Shown one piece after another: positions 20,658-28,667 of a stretch of DNA of 64,000 bases. The notes under the pieces were generated by a model. The model was not told the origin of the DNA. It was given only the letters and a program-made list of their open reading frames with translations, and did not search any database. Each line of letters begins with the position of its first letter. Position 1 is the stretch's first letter. Source of the DNA: Acidovorax sp. Leaf160 (GTDB taxonomy: Bacteria > Pseudomonadota > Gammaproteobacteria > Burkholderiales > Burkholderiaceae_C); assembly GCF_001424265.1 (NCBI RefSeq), contig NZ_LMOV01000001.1, positions 211,873 to 275,872 on the forward strand. The letters are read 5' to 3'. The translations under genes were made by a program, and so were the position numbers.

Positions 20658-21515
20658 TCACTGGCCTGCGGCAATGGCTGCGCGCAGCTCGTCGAGTACC
20701 CGGGCACTGTCGGGCCGCACGCCGCGCCAGCCCAGGAAGGCTTCCGCCGCCTGCTCCACCAGCATGCCCAGTCCGTCGCGCGGCACGGCGCCATGGCTGC
20801 GCGCCCAGTCCAGAAAACCCTGGGCGGCCGGGCCGTACATCATGTCGTAGGCCAGGCTGGCGGCGCGCAGCACCTGGGCGCCCACGGGAGGGCCGTCGCC
20901 GCCCAGGCTGCTGGCCGTGGCATTGATGATCACATCGAAATCGGGCTCCAGCGCTTCTGTTTCCTGCGCAACAAGCTCTGTTTTTTGTAGCAAGTGCGGC
21001 AGCGCATGGCGTTGCACCAGCGCCTCGGCCCGGGCATGCGTGCGGTTGGTCACCACGATGCGGCGCGGGCCCTGCAGCAGCAGCGGCCCCAGCGCGCCCG
21101 CCGCCGCGCCGCCCGCGCCCACCAGCAACACGCTGGAGCCCGCCAGCGTCACGCCGGCGTTGCGGGTGATGTCGGCCACCAGGCCCAGGCCATCGGTGTT
21201 GTCCGCCAGCGTGGTGCCGTCCGGCCGGAAGGTCAGCATATTGGCCGCCCCCGCCAGCTCCACGCGCTCGGTGCGCGCCGTGGCCCGCTCTGCCGCCTCC
21301 AGCTTGAACGGCACCGTCACGTTGCAGCCGCGCCCGCCACCGGCCTGGAAGTCGCGCAGCGCCTCGGCGAAGCCGTCCACCGGCACCAGCCGGCGCTCAT
21401 AGACGATGCGCTCGCCCGAGAGCTCCGCGAAACGGGCATGAATCCACGGCGAGCGGCTGTGGGTGATGGGGTTGCCCATGACGCAGTAGGCGTCGGGCGG
21501 CAGGGGATGGGTCAT
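20658..21515 (-). CDS. aroE: AroE, shikimate dehydrogenase
   Basis: AroE reduces 3-dehydroshikimate with NADPH. The 285-residue protein has the shikimate site GNPITHSRSPWIHARF, the catalytic-lysine region (NVTVPFKLEA), NTDGLG, and the NADP-binding loop LLVGAGGAAAGALGPLL. It starts at the ATG just before the conserved VMGNPITHS. The longer in-frame extension to the right is only read-through of a tandem repeat. An interspersed palindromic element lies in frame inside the second half (LLQKTELVAQETEAL). It is followed by mtgA. Confidence 0.95.
   Translation of the reverse strand: MTHPLPPDAYCVMGNPITHSRSPWIHARFAELSGERIVYERRLVPVDGFAEALRDFQAGGGRGCNVTVPFKLEAAERATARTERVELAGAANMLTFRPDGTTLADNTDGLGLVADITRNAGVTLAGSSVLLVGAGGAAAGALGPLLLQGPRRIVVTNRTHARAEALVQRHALPHLLQKTELVAQETEALEPDFDVIINATASSLGGDGPPVGAQVLRAASLAYDMMYGPAAQGFLDWARSHGAVPRDGLGMLVEQAAEAFLGWRGVRPDSARVLDELRAAIAAGQ
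20966..20993 (-). repeat. interspersed short palindromic element, in-gene copy (aroE)
   Basis: Read on the minus strand this 28-bp stretch starts TTGCTACAAAAAA and ends GAGCTTGTTGCGC. It agrees with the murC copy at most positions. It is translated in frame as LLQKTELVAQ within AroE. Confidence 0.65.
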
Positions 21516-21540
21516 GTCGATGTTCCAGAGCGATGCGGGT

Positions 21541-21856
21541 GCCGCAGGCGACGCAGGGTTCCAGCGCACGGCGGATGCTTGGCACGCGGCGCCGCCCGTC
21601 CGATGGCCGCGGAGCAGGCCGCGCCAGCGGACGCCGTGGAACTGGCTTTGCCAGGCCACTGGCGTCGTCCCCCTTGAGGGGGAAGGCGCCGCAGGCGACT
21701 CAGGTTTTCGGCGCACGGCGGATGCTTGGCACGCGACGTCACCCGTCCGATGGCCGCGGAGCAGGCCACGCCAGCGGACGCCGTGGAACTGGCTTTGCCA
21801 GGCCACTGGCGTCGTCCCCCTTGAGGGGGAAGGCGCCGCAGGCGACTCAGGGGGTG
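21541..21856. repeat. 147-bp tandem repeat, two copies plus a partial third
   Basis: Units begin at 21541, 21688 and 21835 with GCCGCAGGCGAC. The first two are 147 bp each and nearly identical; the third is cut off after about 22 bp. Each unit holds a CCCCC-TTGA-GGGGG hairpin and a TGGC-TTTG-CCA hairpin. The period is a multiple of three, so open frames run through on both strands, but I see no real gene. It fills most of the 349-bp gap between aroE and the TonB-like gene, and looks like an extragenic repetitive element. Confidence 0.9.
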
Positions 21857-21864
21857 CTTCTTGT

Positions 21865-22725
21865 TCACCGCACGCTCGTTTCCAGGGTCTGGTCGCGCGT
21901 GAACTTGAAGCGCGACACCACGGCGATCTGGTCGGCCTTGGCGCGCATGCCGCTGCTGAACGGCCCGAACGGGCCGGCGGCGCGGGCGATGGCCTCGGCC
22001 CGGCGGTCGAGCAGCGGGTTGCCCGAGCCCTGCACGATCTCGGTGGCCAGCACGCGACCATCGTGGTTCACCGTCAGGATCATGGTCAGCTCGCCATAGA
22101 GCTTCCTGCCGCCCTGCTCGGGGAAGTTGTCGGTGCCCTTGTCTTCCACCTTGCGGCGCAGCGCGTCGTAGTAGACGGCATACACCTCCTCGCGCGTCGC
22201 CGGGCTGATGTAGCGCTTCTTCGGCCGGGCGTTCTCTTCGTTGATGCGCTTTTCGATCTCGGCCAGCAGCTTGACCAGCTGGCGGCGCTTTTCCTCCTGG
22301 GCCAGCAGCTCCGCGCTCTGGCTGGCCTTGCGCGGGTCGGGCACGGGCAGGGTGGCCAGCTGCTTGCGCAACTGGGCCAGCAGCTGGCTCTGCTGCTCCT
22401 GCATGGCGTCCATCTTGCGCTGGGCTTCCTCGAAGTCGTCGCCCACGGCCGTGAGTGCGGAATAGGGCAGGGGGCTGGTGGCGCGCCCCTGGGGCCCGTC
22501 GCCGCCGCCGGCCAGCGAAGACTGCGCGATCGCCTGGGCCTTGTCGGGCCGCTCGTTCGACCGCGCGTTGACCAGGATCACCTCCAGCGGCGTGTCCTGG
22601 AACACGCGGTTGAAGGCTTGCGGATCGACGAAGCGCACCGACAGCAGCGCGGCGTGCGCGAGCACCGACACGCCCAGCGCGATCTGCAAGGTGCTGAAGC
22701 GGGCAAGGAACGAGGGCGTTTTCAC
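21865..22725 (-). CDS. TonB-like energy transducer protein
   Basis: This 286-residue protein has one N-terminal transmembrane helix (about residues 12-30, TLQIALGVSVLAHAALLSV). A coiled-coil-prone middle follows (about 95-165, EEAQRKMDAMQEQQSQLLAQLRKQL onward). The C-terminal TonB-type domain is seen in YYDALRRKVED, LYGELTMILTVNHDGRVLATEIVQGSGNPLLDRRAEAIARAAGPFGPF. The usual Pro/Lys-rich spacer is replaced by the charged coil. It lies between the RNase-type gene and aroE. No ExbB/ExbD genes are next to it, so the partner is unknown. Confidence 0.87.
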   Translation of the reverse strand: MKTPSFLARFSTLQIALGVSVLAHAALLSVRFVDPQAFNRVFQDTPLEVILVNARSNERPDKAQAIAQSSLAGGGDGPQGRATSPLPYSALTAVGDDFEEAQRKMDAMQEQQSQLLAQLRKQLATLPVPDPRKASQSAELLAQEEKRRQLVKLLAEIEKRINEENARPKKRYISPATREEVYAVYYDALRRKVEDKGTDNFPEQGGRKLYGELTMILTVNHDGRVLATEIVQGSGNPLLDRRAEAIARAAGPFGPFSSGMRAKADQIAVVSRFKFTRDQTLETSVR

Positions 22726-22762
22726 GGCGGCCGATTATCGGTGGGCGTACGTCGCGGCCTGC

Positions 22763-24847
22763 TCAGTTCGCAGGAGCGGGCGCCTCGGCTTCGTTCACGT
22801 CCACCGCGATGGCGATCGGGCCGGCCATGGCGTCGCCGTCGTCCTCGTTCTCGCCTTCGTCCTCCGGCTCGGGCAGCGGACCGTCGTCGCCGGCATCGGC
22901 CGGGTCGTCCAGCCGCGCCACCAGGGTGCCGTTGACGTCCAGGGTGATGTCGTCGATCTCGCCCAGCTTCACCCGCACGCGGGCGCCGCGCGGCAGGCCC
23001 TGCGCGCCCAGCACGGGCAGCACCAGCGGCAACTCGTCGGCCCGCACCAGGAAGCTGCCGCCCGGGCCTTCCTTGAAGACGGTGGCGTCGATCTCGGTGA
23101 TGCCGTTCTGGCGCAGGTACTGCAGCGTCCAGAAGCGCTCCATGCCGGCCTGGTAGCCGTTGTAGGCGCCGTAGGCGGCGTCGAAGCTGCTGATGATCGA
23201 GAACAGGTCGGCGTCCTTGGGCTTGAACGGCGCCGCGAGCGCGGCCGTCTTGCCGTGGCGCACGCAGGCGATGATCTGCCACTGGTTGACCAGATCGACA
23301 TAGCGGCGCAGCGGCGAGGTCGCCCAGGCATAGCTCTTCACGCCGATGCCCGCATGCGGCAAGGCCTTGGTGCCCATGCGCACCTTCATGCCGGGCGCCA
23401 GGCTCGCCTGGCTGCGGTAGATGCCGGGCACGCCGTGCTCGGCGAGCAGGCCGCCCCAGGTGCTGTTGGCCACGATGGCGGCCTCGGCCACGATCAAATC
23501 CAGCGGCGCGCCGCGCTTGCGCGTGGTGATGCTGACCGTTTCGCTGCCCGTCGGCTCGGCGCCGTCGTTGCCGGCCAGGCGGAAGTTGTAGTCCGGCCGG
23601 TTGAAGGTCTCGGGCTTGCCGCGCACCGCTTCGCGCTGCGCCTTGAGCTTTTGCGCCAGGCGGTACAAAAAGGAGAGCTGCTCGCGCCGATCCAGCAGGG
23701 GCTGAGGGGTGTTGTCCACCTGGATCGACGGGTCGGCCAGCCAGGCCTCGGTCACGATGTGGTCGAGCTGGTCATGGCGCAGGTTCACGGCCACGGGCAC
23801 GCGTTCGAGCTTCGTCTCGGTGCCGGTGATCTCCAGCGTGGCCTCGTCGATTGTCACGTAGAGCGACACGGCCGGGTTGGCGCGGCCTTCGTCCAGCGTG
23901 TAGATCTGCACCACCTCGTCCGGCAGCATGGTGATCTTGTAGCCCGGCATGTAGACCGTGGACAGGCGGTTGCGGCCCAGCTGGTCGATGGGCGAGCCCG
24001 GCGCGATGGCCAAACCCGGCGCCGCGATGTGGATGCCCAGCGTGACGGTGCCCGTGCCCAGGCCCTGCACCGACAGCGCATCGTCGATCTCGGTGGTCTG
24101 CGAATCGTCGATGGAATAGGCCTCGACCGGCGCCAGCGGCAGGTCGGCCGGCGGCTGCGGCGCGGTGACGGCCGGGAAGGCCGTGCCCTTGGGGAAGTTG
24201 TCGAACAGGAAGCGCTTCCAGTGGAACTGGTAGGGCGAGTCGATGGCGCCGGCCTGCGTCAGCAGGTCGAGCGGCGCCTTGTGCGTGGCGCGGCTGGCGT
24301 CCACCACCGCCTTGTATTCGGGCGCGTTCTTGTCGGGGCGGAACAGGATCTTGTAGAGCTGCTCGCGGATCGGCTGCGGGCATTCGCCCCGGCCCAGCTG
24401 CTCGGCCCAGGCGGCGATCTGCTCCTGGATCAGGCGCTTCTTCTCGATGCCGGCCAGCGCCTGCTGCAGGATCTCGGCGGGCGCCTTCTTGAAGCGGCCC
24501 TTGCCGGCGCGGCGGAAGTAGTGCGGTGCCTCATAGAGCGCGAACAGCGCGCCGGCCTGCTCGGCCAGCGTGGCGTTGGCGGAAAAATAGTCGCGCGCCA
24601 GGTCGGCAAAGCCGAATTCGTCTTCCGGCGCGAACTCCCAAGCCAGCGGCAGCTCGATGGTGGCGGCCACGGCCTGGGCCTCGCGCACCAGCTCGGCCGG
24701 CGCGGGCTTCTCGAACTTCAGCAAAACATGGGCGGCCTTGACCTTGACCCGTTTGCCGGAGTCGAGTTCGACTTGGGCGGAGCTTTCGGCCTCGGAAAGG
24801 ATGCGGCCGGCCATGAATTTGCCGGCTTCTTCGAACAGTGCGTGCAT
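22763..24847 (-). CDS. RNase II/R-family (RNB domain) exoribonuclease
   Basis: This 694-residue protein has an RNB catalytic domain and the conserved TSPLRRYVDLVNQW motif. The active-site aspartate cluster reads D247...E253-I-D255-D256, so the second acidic ligand is Glu instead of the usual Asp. The N terminus (RILSEAESSAQVELDSGKRVKVKAAHVLLKF) is not a standard cold-shock pair. The C terminus ends in a very acidic tail (EPEDEGENEDDGD). It probably degrades RNA 3' to 5'. I would not assign it to rnb or rnr without a tree. The ATG at 24847 is the first that precedes conserved sequence. Confidence 0.88.
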   Translation of the reverse strand: MHALFEEAGKFMAGRILSEAESSAQVELDSGKRVKVKAAHVLLKFEKPAPAELVREAQAVAATIELPLAWEFAPEDEFGFADLARDYFSANATLAEQAGALFALYEAPHYFRRAGKGRFKKAPAEILQQALAGIEKKRLIQEQIAAWAEQLGRGECPQPIREQLYKILFRPDKNAPEYKAVVDASRATHKAPLDLLTQAGAIDSPYQFHWKRFLFDNFPKGTAFPAVTAPQPPADLPLAPVEAYSIDDSQTTEIDDALSVQGLGTGTVTLGIHIAAPGLAIAPGSPIDQLGRNRLSTVYMPGYKITMLPDEVVQIYTLDEGRANPAVSLYVTIDEATLEITGTETKLERVPVAVNLRHDQLDHIVTEAWLADPSIQVDNTPQPLLDRREQLSFLYRLAQKLKAQREAVRGKPETFNRPDYNFRLAGNDGAEPTGSETVSITTRKRGAPLDLIVAEAAIVANSTWGGLLAEHGVPGIYRSQASLAPGMKVRMGTKALPHAGIGVKSYAWATSPLRRYVDLVNQWQIIACVRHGKTAALAAPFKPKDADLFSIISSFDAAYGAYNGYQAGMERFWTLQYLRQNGITEIDATVFKEGPGGSFLVRADELPLVLPVLGAQGLPRGARVRVKLGEIDDITLDVNGTLVARLDDPADAGDDGPLPEPEDEGENEDDGDAMAGPIAIAVDVNEAEAPAPAN

Positions 24848-24994
24848 GGCGGGGATTCTCCCATGGGCCGCGAGGCGGTCCGGCGGCCCGCCATGCCGAG
24901 GTGGCCGAGGGGGCTGGTGGCACAGCGCCCTGGCGGCGGCGGCGCCTATCATCGGAGCCCCTCCTGGTTATTTCCTCCCTCCAAGCTCCCTTCC

Positions 24995-26605
24995 ATGCCC
25001 CTGCCGAAATCGATCGTGTCGCCGCTGGCCGTGCTGGCCATCGCGCTGCCCTTCCTTTTCGCGTGGACGCAGGCCCCGCTCTCCAACTTCTGGCCGCTCA
25101 TGGCGACCGCAGCCTGCGCCTGGCTGCTGGCCGCCATCGCCTGGGCGCGCTGCGGCTGGCCTGCCCAGGGCATGGCTGCCCACGGCGCGCCCCGCGACGG
25201 CCTGGCCCGGCTGGTGGCCGCCGGGCTGGTGCTGGCCGGCACGGCGGCGGCGGTCATCGGGCTGGTGCAGTTCTTCCAGGGCGACGTGGGCGGGTCGCCC
25301 TGGGTGTTTGCCGCCACGCCGGGCCAGGCCCCGGGCAACCTGCGCCAGCGCAACCAGCAGGCCACGCTGCTGATGATGGGCCTCTGGGCGCTGCTCTGGT
25401 GGCGCGCGCGGCAACCCGCAGGCGGCAATGGGCACGGGGATGGGCGCGGTGACTGGCGCGGCGTGCTGGCCGCGGTGGCCGGCGGGCTGATGGCGGTATC
25501 GGCCGCCGCCACGGCCTCGCGCACTGGCGCGCTGGAGTGGTTCGTGCTCGGCATGCTGGCCCTCTGCTGGCGCCGCAGCCTGGGCACGCGCACCCTGGGC
25601 TGGGCGGCGGCGGCCCTGCTGGCCTACGCCGCCGCCTGCGCGGCGCTGCCCCTGCTGCTGCACTGGTGGACGGGGCTGGAGACGAACAGCCTCTTTGCGC
25701 GCGTGACGGGCGAGATGCCCCTGTGCGCCAGCCGCCGGTCGCTCTGGTCGAACATGCTGCATCTCATCAACCTGCGGCCCTGGACCGGCTGGGGCTGGGG
25801 CGACCTGGGCTATGCGCATTACGTCACGCTCTTTCCCGGCGAGCGCTTCTGCGCGCTGCTGGACAACGCGCACAACCTGCCCCTGCACCTGGCCGTGGAG
25901 CTGGGCCTGCCGGCCGCGCTGCTGCTCTGCGGGCTGGCGCTGGTCGCCACGCTGCGCGCGCGGCCCTGGGCCGAGACGCGGCCCGCCCGCCAGCTGGCCT
26001 GGGGCGTGCTTGCCCTGATCGGCCTGCACAGCCTGCTGGAGTTTCCACTCTGGTACGGCCCCTTCCAGCTGGCCGCCGCCTTGGCCGTGCTGCTGCTGAC
26101 GCCCTGGCCTGCGGCGGCGGCCGGGCCGCGCAACGCCATGCCCTGGCGGGTGGGCGGGGCCGTTCTGGGCGTGGCCGCCCTGGCGCTGGGGGCGTGGGTG
26201 GCGAGCGACTACGTGCGCGTCAGCCAGCTCTACCGTCCGGCGGCCGACCGGCTGGCCGTCTATCGCAACGACACCCCTGCGCTGGTGTCGCGGCAGGTCA
26301 CGTTCTTCCAGGGCACGGCGGAGTTCGCCGATCTCACCACCACCGACGTCACCGCCCGCAACGCGGCCCGGCTCAACCCCATGGCCCGGCGGCTGCTGCA
26401 TTACTCGCCCGAGCCCCGCGTGATCGAGCCGCTGATCGCCAGCGCGCGGCTGCTCGAAATGCCGGCCGAGGTGGCCTTTCACACCGAACGCTACCGACTC
26501 GCCTATCCGCAGGACTTCGCCCGCTGGCAGCAGGCGAACGCGGCAGCGGCGGCATCCACTCCGGTGGCATCTTCGGCATCGGCCACGAAGAAGCCGCTCA
26601 GGTGA
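24995..26605 (+). CDS. PglL/O-antigen ligase-like membrane protein
   Basis: This 536-residue polytopic protein has about ten transmembrane helices in its first 380 residues. The periplasmic loops carry WVFAATPGQAPGNLRQRNQQATLLMM and HSLLEFPLWYGPFQLAAALAVLL, both characteristic of the PglL/PilO oligosaccharyltransferase branch of the Wzy/WaaL superfamily. The soluble C-terminal region contains NAARLNPMARRLLHYSPEPRVIE. It probably transfers a glycan to pilin or another exported protein. The acceptor is not shown by the context. It stands alone between divergent and convergent neighbours. Confidence 0.85.
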   Translation: MPLPKSIVSPLAVLAIALPFLFAWTQAPLSNFWPLMATAACAWLLAAIAWARCGWPAQGMAAHGAPRDGLARLVAAGLVLAGTAAAVIGLVQFFQGDVGGSPWVFAATPGQAPGNLRQRNQQATLLMMGLWALLWWRARQPAGGNGHGDGRGDWRGVLAAVAGGLMAVSAAATASRTGALEWFVLGMLALCWRRSLGTRTLGWAAAALLAYAAACAALPLLLHWWTGLETNSLFARVTGEMPLCASRRSLWSNMLHLINLRPWTGWGWGDLGYAHYVTLFPGERFCALLDNAHNLPLHLAVELGLPAALLLCGLALVATLRARPWAETRPARQLAWGVLALIGLHSLLEFPLWYGPFQLAAALAVLLLTPWPAAAAGPRNAMPWRVGGAVLGVAALALGAWVASDYVRVSQLYRPAADRLAVYRNDTPALVSRQVTFFQGTAEFADLTTTDVTARNAARLNPMARRLLHYSPEPRVIEPLIASARLLEMPAEVAFHTERYRLAYPQDFARWQQANAAAAASTPVASSASATKKPLR

Positions 26606-26624
26606 GCGGCGCGGCCTGCGGCCT

Positions 26625-27212
26625 TTAGGCGAGGCCCAGGAACCGGTCGATATCGGCCAGGTAGTCGGCGAACGTACCCAGGGCGTGGTCGCCGCCTTCC
26701 AGCAGGCGCAGGTCCGCCTGCGGATAGCGCGCCGCCATCTCGCGCCAGTCCAGCAGTTCGTCGCCCTTGGCGATGATCGCCAGCTGCGGTGCCGGGGCTG
26801 GCTGGCCGCTCACGTCGAGGGCGCGCAGCTCCCTGATGTATTCGGGGCGGAAGTAGAACGATTCGGCCGGGTCGTGCCAGGCGGTCTGCTGGCCGATGTA
26901 GCGTTCCAGGTCGCGCGCCGGGTCGACGGCCGGGTTCAGCAGCACGCTGGGGCAGCCGCATTGCTGGGCCACCCAGCTGGCATAGAAGCCGCCCAGCGAC
27001 GAGCCCACCACGGCCATGCTGCTGCGCGGCCAGTCCGCAATGCCGCCGGCCACCAGCGCCATGGCGGCCTGCGGCGAGGGCGGCAGCTGCGGACACCACA
27101 GCTGCACGCCAGGGTGGTGGCGCTCCATGTGCTGCGCCATCTGCCGCGCCTTGGCGGACCGGGGCGACGAGCGAAAGCCGTGCAGGTAGAGCAGGTGGGT
27201 GGTGCGGGGCAT
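26625..27212 (-). CDS. yqiA: YqiA-type alpha/beta-hydrolase esterase
   Basis: This 195-residue protein has LLYLHGFRSSPRSAKA at the N terminus (oxyanion HG motif) and the nucleophile elbow GSSLGGFYASW. The catalytic triad is completed by an Asp in IIAKGDELLDW and a His in GGDHALGTF. Length and motifs match the UPF0227/YqiA esterases, which hydrolyse short acyl esters and whose physiological role is unclear. I chose the ATG at 27212 because the upstream frame is non-conserved and overlaps the rodA promoter region. The 256-bp gap to rodA shows no gene. Confidence 0.9.
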   Translation of the reverse strand: MPRTTHLLYLHGFRSSPRSAKARQMAQHMERHHPGVQLWCPQLPPSPQAAMALVAGGIADWPRSSMAVVGSSLGGFYASWVAQQCGCPSVLLNPAVDPARDLERYIGQQTAWHDPAESFYFRPEYIRELRALDVSGQPAPAPQLAIIAKGDELLDWREMAARYPQADLRLLEGGDHALGTFADYLADIDRFLGLA

Positions 27213-27468
27213 GGCGGCGGAGGGTGGAGGCAAGGGCTTGGAGCATTGTGCCTTCCACCCCCTGGGGAGCGTCTGCACGAATCGCCGCGCCGCGTGCCTC
27301 TGCGGATTCGGGCAGTCTGCGGCGCTGCAAATCCTCGCCATAGCCCCGCCATGGCTGTGTTTGCGCCTTGCAGCCCCTCCCGATCCGCAGCGCTCGCTTT
27401 CCGCTCGATTCGTGCTGAGCTTTCCCTGGGCCGGCTGCCCGCCTGCCGCGCGCCGATAATCGCGCCCC

Positions 27469-28635
27469 ATGTCCGCTGTCTTCGACAAACCTTCCCTGCT
27501 GCAGCGCGTGCTGCCTCTTTTTCGCGGATTCGACTGGATTCTCATCGGGCTGCTGCTGATGCTGGCGTCCATCGGCCTGGTGGCGATGTATTCGTCCGGC
27601 TACGACCATGGCACCCGGTTCTACGACCACGGCCGCAACATGCTGCTGGCGGCCGGCATCCTGTTCGTGGTGTCCCAGGTGCCGCCGCAGCGGCTGATGA
27701 TGCTGGCCCTGCCGCTCTATGCGGCGGGCGTGGCGCTGCTGGTGGCGGTGGCGCTGTTCGGCATCACCAAGAAGGGCGCCCAGCGCTGGGTGAACCTGGG
27801 CATCGTGATCCAGCCCAGCGAGATCCTGAAGATCGCCATGCCGCTGATGCTGGCCTGGTGGTTCCAGAAGCGCGAAGGCCAGCTGCGGCCGCTCGATTTT
27901 CTGGTGGCGGGCGCGCTGCTGGCGGTGCCCGTGGGCCTGATCATGAAGCAGCCCGACCTGGGCACCTCGCTGCTGGTGCTGGCGGCGGGCCTCTCGGTGA
28001 TCTTCTTCGCCGGCCTGCCCTGGAAGCTGGTGGTGCCGCCGGTGGTGCTGGGCGGCATCGGCATCGTGCTGATCGTGTGGTTCGAGCCGCAACTGTGCGC
28101 CGACGGCGTGCGCTGGCCGGTGCTGCACGACTACCAGCAGCAGCGCATCTGCACCCTGCTCGATCCGACGCGCGACCCGCTGGGCAAGGGCTTCCACATC
28201 ATCCAGGGGATGATCGCCATCGGCTCCGGGGGCTTCTGGGGCAAGGGTTTCATGGCCGGCACCCAGACGCACCTGGAATTCATCCCGGAGCGCACCACCG
28301 ACTTCATCTTCGCCGCCTATTCCGAAGAGTTCGGCCTGGCCGGCAACCTGCTGCTGATCGTCTGCTTCCTGCTGCTGGTGTGGCGCGGTCTGGCCATCGC
28401 CATGGGGGCGACCACGCTGTTCGGCCGGCTGATGGCGGGGGCCGTGTCGATGATCTTCTTCACCTACGCCTTCGTGAACATGGGCATGGTGAGCGGCATC
28501 CTGCCGGTGGTGGGGGTGCCGCTGCCGTTCGTGAGCTATGGCGGCACGGCCATGGTCACGCTGGGGCTGGCCCTGGGGGTGCTGATGTCGATCGCGCGGG
28601 CGCAGCGCCAGCCGCTGGCCGAGCGGGGCGGGTAG
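27469..28635 (+). CDS. rodA: RodA, SEDS peptidoglycan polymerase of the elongasome
   Basis: RodA polymerises glycan strands for side-wall growth together with PBP2. The 388-residue protein has about ten transmembrane helices and the SEDS motifs GAQRWVNLG, QPSEILKIAMPLMLAW, KQPDLGTSLLVLAAG, PERTTDFIFAAYSEEFG and GVPLPFVSYGGTAMVTLGLALGVLMS. These distinguish RodA/FtsW; the RodA assignment follows from overall pattern and because ftsW is in the dcw cluster. The mrdA/mreBCD partners are not in this window. Confidence 0.94.
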   Translation: MSAVFDKPSLLQRVLPLFRGFDWILIGLLLMLASIGLVAMYSSGYDHGTRFYDHGRNMLLAAGILFVVSQVPPQRLMMLALPLYAAGVALLVAVALFGITKKGAQRWVNLGIVIQPSEILKIAMPLMLAWWFQKREGQLRPLDFLVAGALLAVPVGLIMKQPDLGTSLLVLAAGLSVIFFAGLPWKLVVPPVVLGGIGIVLIVWFEPQLCADGVRWPVLHDYQQQRICTLLDPTRDPLGKGFHIIQGMIAIGSGGFWGKGFMAGTQTHLEFIPERTTDFIFAAYSEEFGLAGNLLLIVCFLLLVWRGLAIAMGATTLFGRLMAGAVSMIFFTYAFVNMGMVSGILPVVGVPLPFVSYGGTAMVTLGLALGVLMSIARAQRQPLAERGG

Positions 28636-28667
28636 CCAGCCCCGGGGTAGCCACCCGGTGGGCGGAA

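Noticed and set aside
21541-21856. 147-bp tandem repeat considered as an insertion sequence or attachment site
   Set aside because: No transposase or integrase, no target duplication and no tRNA beside it.
22478-24990. Very long plus-strand frame in front of the PglL-like gene (would give a 1375-residue protein)
   Set aside because: It is antisense to the RNB-family gene, has no family motifs, and is a by-product of high GC content. Only the part from 24995 is real.
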